Positions 61,098-64,000 of a stretch of 64,000 bases of DNA are shown piece after piece; position 1 is the stretch's first letter, and each line of letters opens with the position of its first letter. Source of the DNA: Sulfurospirillum halorespirans DSM 13726 (lineage in GTDB: Bacteria; Campylobacterota; Campylobacteria; Campylobacterales; Sulfurospirillaceae); assembly GCF_001723605.1 (NCBI RefSeq), contig NZ_CP017111.1, forward strand, positions 2,418,001 to 2,482,000, read 5' to 3'. Under the pieces are notes generated by a model. It was not told the DNA's origin and made no database searches. It was given only the letters and a program-made list of their open reading frames with translations. Made by a program: the position numbers and the translations under genes.

Positions 61098-62006
61098 CTA
61101 CTTTCGTGTGTCTGGGCCATCTATCTTAAGCCCATTTGACATGTATGTTAGAAAATACTCTAAGTTTCGAAGCTCTTTGGATTGCATTTTTGGAGCTAGT
61201 GAACCCGTGTCTTCGATACACCCTTGCAATCTTCGCTGAAGCGTACCAATCGCTCCCCACTTCAGTCTGTAAACAGGAAAATGCGTTACCGAACCCAGTG
61301 TTGGACTTAAAGCTTCTGCTCTAATTCTCTGTCCTGAACCTGCAATATGACATTCAGCGCAATTCAGCGCAAAATAACCCCGTTGTTTATAAAACTCTTT
61401 TTTACCATCATCATACGCTTCCATCGCTTCTTTGGTTGGAATTTTAATGGCGAGAGGTTTGCCTCGTGACTCGAATGCCATATACCCCATAATTTTTGCA
61501 ATATCATCTTGTTCATATTTCAATGCGTTTTCACCATTTTTAACACGACATTCATTGATGGCAACTTCTAGCGTTACAACCTCTTTTTTGGTCGTATCAA
61601 ACAGTGGATAGATATCTCTAACTGCAGGATTTGGGAAACAATCCGCATACGATTTACCATTGGCAAATTTTTTATAAAACAACTCTTTTCCCTCATCCAA
61701 GGCTATCTCATAAGGAGGAAATTCATTGATTTCAGCTAGTTGTTCTTTGGTTGGTCTATACCAAGAAGCTGTCCCATGAGCAAAATCTTCTAATTTCACA
61801 GGATAGATATAATCTTTTTTAATCTCTTCAGGATCAACATACGGAAAATAACTAGCAGATTTTCCCAGTGGATCGCTAAATTTGGTTAAAAAATAGTTTT
61901 GCATAGCAAGCCTATCTTTCTCGGCTTGCACATCAAATGCCCCTGCACTTAAAAAGGCACATAGCACTGTTGATGCTACGATAATTTTTTCGATTGCTTT
62001 TAACAT
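61098..62006 (-). CDS. soxA: Cytochrome SoxA (monohaem form)
   Basis: Periplasmic c-type cytochrome of 302 residues which, with SoxX, joins thiosulfate to SoxY. A signal peptide ends near residue 22 (LSAGA). One haem site CAECH (near 220) is present. Where di-haem SoxA has a first CxxCH there is only a Cys pair (YADCFPN and INECRVK), as in known monohaem forms. The catalytic or ligand Cys is in LQGCIEDTGS near 262. It is separated from soxZ by the tandem repeat block and overlaps nothing; soxK follows after 11 bases. Confidence 0.94.
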   Translation of the reverse strand: MLKAIEKIIVASTVLCAFLSAGAFDVQAEKDRLAMQNYFLTKFSDPLGKSASYFPYVDPEEIKKDYIYPVKLEDFAHGTASWYRPTKEQLAEINEFPPYEIALDEGKELFYKKFANGKSYADCFPNPAVRDIYPLFDTTKKEVVTLEVAINECRVKNGENALKYEQDDIAKIMGYMAFESRGKPLAIKIPTKEAMEAYDDGKKEFYKQRGYFALNCAECHIAGSGQRIRAEALSPTLGSVTHFPVYRLKWGAIGTLQRRLQGCIEDTGSLAPKMQSKELRNLEYFLTYMSNGLKIDGPDTRK

Positions 62007-62024
62007 TGTTCCACCTTTTTTATT

Positions 62025-62262
62025 TTAGCTCCTGACACGCTTTTAAAGCAAAGCTCTAAAAGCTACGCTAACGCTGTGTTCTCCTCGGCGGAGTGCCCGC
62101 GCACCTTTGGTGCTTTTTTCTTTAGCTCCTGACACACTTTTAAAACAAAGCTCTGAAAGCTATGCTAACGCTGAGTTTTCTTCGGCAGAAAGCTCACGCA
62201 CCTTAGTACTTCTTTCTTTAGCTCCTGACACGCTTTTAAAGCAAAGCTCTAAAAGCTACAAA
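62025..62262 (+). repeat. Tandem intergenic repeat, 2.4 copies, inside the sox cluster
   Basis: Unit 1 runs 62025-62121 (97 bases), unit 2 62122-62217 (96) and a truncated unit 3 62218 to about 62262, ending at the soxZ stop. Each starts TTAGCTCCTGACAC, then the CTTTTAAAGCAAAGCTCTAAAAGCT-type hairpin, GCTAACGCTG, a Cys-free spacer and the GCACC-TTT-GGTGC hairpin with a T run (degenerate in unit 2). Units 1 and 2 differ at many positions, so duplication is not recent. The block fills the 258-base gap between soxA and soxZ. No coding potential is credible. Confidence 0.88.
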
Positions 62263-62264
62263 GT

Positions 62265-62558
62265 TTATTTGAGATCAAACTCACCTTGTTCTGTTTCGCC
62301 CGTGTTGTCTTTCCATGAGACATCAATTTTATCGCCTACTTTGGCACCTTTAAACATAAACTTTATAAAAGGGTTTTCTGAAATACCCACGCTTGGATAC
62401 ATGGTATAAACGGTTTTCCCGCCATGCTTAACCAATAACTCTTGGATATATTTAGCTGTTTTATTGGTTTTTGCATTGACCATTTGCATCGGATGTTTTA
62501 TGAGAAGTTTGACTTCTGCTACGTCATCTTTGACTTTTGCTATTACTTTGATTCCCAT
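62265..62558 (-). CDS. soxZ: Thiosulfate-binding subunit SoxZ
   Basis: Small periplasmic protein of 97 residues that dimerises with the carrier SoxY. MGIKVIAKVKDDVAEVKLLIKHPM and SVGISENPFIKFMFKGAKVGD are typical of SoxZ. It has no signal peptide; it is exported with SoxY. It lies 58 bases after soxY, and its stop touches the tandem repeat block. Confidence 0.96.
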   Translation of the reverse strand: MGIKVIAKVKDDVAEVKLLIKHPMQMVNAKTNKTAKYIQELLVKHGGKTVYTMYPSVGISENPFIKFMFKGAKVGDKIDVSWKDNTGETEQGEFDLK

Positions 62559-62616
62559 TGTATTTCTCCATTTAAGTATTTATAATATTTTTCGTGCATT
62601 GCTGTGAAAGGTTTTA

Positions 62617-63069
62617 TCAACCACCACATCCACCAACAGTCACTTTAACCTCTTTGGTTGCCGTATGAAGTGTGCCATCTTTTGTTTTGACCACTAAAAC
62701 AACATTACTCGTCTCACCCATTCGTATACGTGTTGAAAAATCAGGGATGGTATTTTCATTGATTTGCCAAACCGCAATGAGTGGGTAAGGGTTTTTCTCA
62801 ACAAAAAGGGACATCTCTACAACATCGGGTAGTGTCGTTGAAATCGTCACAGGAACAGCTCCACCATTTTCTGCTATATCAGGAACTTTGAGTTCAACCT
62901 TGCTGTCTGCTGCTGATTTGGCTTGTCCATATAAATCGCCCATGGCTTCAGGGGCACTTTTAAACGTAAATGCTTTCGCATGATCTTCTAAAAACCCCGC
63001 GTACAGTGAAGGAGAAAGTACTCCAAGGGCAATAAAACCACCTATTTTTATAAAATTTCTTCGTTGCAT
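62617..63069 (-). CDS. soxY: Sulfur-carrier protein SoxY
   Basis: Carrier of 150 residues whose C-terminal Cys, in the terminal GGCGG motif (Cys148), holds the sulfur intermediate. The N-terminus MQRRNFIKIGGFIALGVL is a Tat signal. The segment VPVTISTTLPDVVEMSLFVEKNPYPLIA is typical. It lies 15 bases after soxX and precedes soxZ. Confidence 0.97.
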   Translation of the reverse strand: MQRRNFIKIGGFIALGVLSPSLYAGFLEDHAKAFTFKSAPEAMGDLYGQAKSAADSKVELKVPDIAENGGAVPVTISTTLPDVVEMSLFVEKNPYPLIAVWQINENTIPDFSTRIRMGETSNVVLVVKTKDGTLHTATKEVKVTVGGCGG

Positions 63070-63084
63070 AGTTGTCTCCTAAGT

Positions 63085-63453
63085 TTATTTAACGGTATAT
63101 CTAATGTACGCAATAACTGCGTCTATTTCGTCTTTGGTTACCCTAAGATTTCTTCCCAATGGAGGCATCGTTGAGTTGGGGGTATCGACATTGGGGTCCC
63201 AAATTTTGTTGAAAAAGTATTCATCAGGAAGTCCTACAAAATTGGCAAGATTGGGTCCCATATTGCCTTCTTGCTCAATCCCCGAACCCGTAAGCGTATG
63301 ACACGCTAAACAGTTCCCCCTTGATATATCTTTGTAAACGGCTTCTCCAAGCTTAATCTTCGCATCCTTGCTCATCTCTTTATCTGCGGCTACCATACCC
63401 GTTACAAGTAGCGCCGTACACGAAAGAGCAATTACTAATTTGATAGGCATCAT
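63085..63453 (-). CDS. soxX: Cytochrome SoxX
   Basis: Periplasmic monohaem cytochrome c of 122 residues, partner of SoxA. Signal peptide to about residue 23 (VTGMVAA), haem site CLACH (48-52) and distal Met region NSTMPPLGRNL near 95. It has AAGGAG five bases before the first ATG. It lies 10 bases after the partial cytochrome gene. Confidence 0.93.
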   Translation of the reverse strand: MMPIKLVIALSCTALLVTGMVAADKEMSKDAKIKLGEAVYKDISRGNCLACHTLTGSGIEQEGNMGPNLANFVGLPDEYFFNKIWDPNVDTPNSTMPPLGRNLRVTKDEIDAVIAYIRYTVK

Positions 63454-63463
63454 CGTTACTCCT

Positions 63464-64000
63464 TTATTTACTTTGGTTGATCATATATGCTGCAGCTTCA
63501 TTCACGGCATCATCACTTAGATCAGTCGCTCCACCCTTTGGAGGCATTGCACCCACTCCCATGATAGCGTTCTTTAAGACCGTATCCAAGCCTTTACTCA
63601 TCGCCTTTGCCCATGCGGTTTTATCTCCCAACTTTGGAGAACCTGCAAGACCTGATTCATGACACCCTGCACAGTAGGTCACATAGGTTGCTTTCCCTGG
63701 AACATCGCTTTCTGCTTTGCTTCCAACCTCTCCATAAAAGTAGCGCTCTTCTCCAAATTCTGGCTCGACCTCTGTGCCATCGGTTACAATCCGTTGAATC
63801 GTCACTTTGTTAAGATCAAGACAATCTTTCATACACCGTTTATTCTGTGTATCGGATTTTCTTAGATTGTTGTATTCAAACCCTTTTTCGTTTGGCATGT
63901 GCACCGCTTTGATAAAAGCCGCATCAATGACCGTATCATCTTCGATGGCTTCTCCATTGACTTTGATGTCATTGACTTGGAGCAAGTAGCCCAAAATGCC
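63464..64000 (-). CDS. Partial c-type cytochrome upstream of soxX, SoxD-like or c5-type
   Basis: The C-terminal 178 or so residues of a protein whose start lies beyond the right edge of the window; the frame is open to base 64000. The final 85 residues are a cytochrome c domain with CAGCH and the c5-like SGLAGSPKLGDKTAWA and MGVGAMPPKGG (distal Met). Before it is a region with two Cys (RCMKDCLDL) and no second haem motif. The place directly before soxX suggests a subunit of a sulfur dehydrogenase or an electron acceptor for Sox. SoxD is one possibility; sequence alone does not settle it. Confidence 0.7.
   Translation of the reverse strand, partial: GILGYLLQVNDIKVNGEAIEDDTVIDAAFIKAVHMPNEKGFEYNNLRKSDTQNKRCMKDCLDLNKVTIQRIVTDGTEVEPEFGEERYFYGEVGSKAESDVPGKATYVTYCAGCHESGLAGSPKLGDKTAWAKAMSKGLDTVLKNAIMGVGAMPPKGGATDLSDDAVNEAAAYMINQSK

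Noticed and set aside
62025-62262. Tandem repeats considered as a CRISPR array
   Set aside because: Units are 96-97 bases with conserved sequence throughout, no unique spacers of constant length and no cas genes; dispersed copies elsewhere show a different repeat class.
62107-62409. Open frame of 100 codons across the sox repeat block
   Set aside because: It arises from the tandem repeats themselves and runs antisense into soxZ; no ribosome site.
58066-64000. Sox region as a recent genomic island
   Set aside because: It follows a tRNA gene and lacks palindrome copies, but no integrase, direct repeat of the tRNA end or clear composition shift was visible, so the claim cannot be supported here.

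Overview
The window looks like the chromosome of a Campylobacterota (epsilonproteobacterial) bacterium, most likely Sulfurospirillum or a close relative. Pointers are the moderate-to-low GC, a S10-spc-alpha ribosomal cluster without rpmD or adk, gene blocks that match Campylobacter and Helicobacter order (ispA-tkt with murE-panD-ebfC; aroC-rnc-rnhA-dnaG; rpsJ next to an ATPase and rnhB), a P19/FTR1 iron locus and a sox cluster. The genus is an inference; no 16S rRNA gene is present. No rRNA, CRISPR array, prophage or insertion sequence was found.

Layout. 1-2.2 kb: a repeat remnant, then a Cache-domain chemoreceptor. 2.2-9.7 kb (minus): a housekeeping operon nifU-like, TPR protein, murE, panD, ebfC, PDZ protein, ispA, tkt, gph. 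9.8-23.7 kb (minus): 27 genes from rpsJ to rplQ behind a near-consensus promoter, with a second promoter and structured leader before rpmJ. 23.8-26.7 kb: an ATPase, a SpoIIE phosphatase fused to an anti-sigma-type kinase domain, and rnhB. 27.0-37.7 kb (plus): an iron-uptake region with FTR1 permease, P19, a membrane protein, two FtsX permeases, an ABC ATPase and two thioredoxin-fold lipoproteins behind a Fur-box-like site, then feoAB. 37.8-43.7 kb: aroC, rnc, rnhA and a LapB-like TPR protein (minus), divergent from dnaG and a PP-loop ATPase. 43.7-45.7 kb: response regulator, CheC-like phosphatase, PAS-GGDEF enzyme. 45.9-57.1 kb (minus): a complete accessory chemosensory cluster (CheY-like, CheW, receptor, STAS-like protein, CheA, CheR, a kinase-like protein lacking the phospho-acceptor His, CheD, CheB, PAS kinase, response regulator). 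57.3-58.0 kb: J-domain protein and tRNA-Ala(GGC). 58.1-64.0 kb (minus): sox genes (partial cytochrome, soxX, soxY, soxZ, repeat block, soxA, soxK-like, soxB), a DsrE-like protein and a MOSC protein.

The most striking signal is not a gene. The palindrome TTTACATGTAAA is hugely over-represented: 27 exact copies of its TTACATGTAA core, 13 of them the full 12-mer, plus several near matches. It lies inside genes (read as Leu-His-Val or Thr-Cys-Lys/Asn) and between them. It is nearly absent from the ribosomal block and absent from the sox block. It behaves like a highly iterated palindrome comparable in style to cyanobacterial HIP1. A second family of roughly 97-bp hairpin-rich intergenic repeats occurs at four loci, with 2.4 tandem copies inside the sox gene cluster. 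In the chemosensory cluster three different proteins share an acidic C-terminal tail ending in Phe, which may be a common docking peptide.
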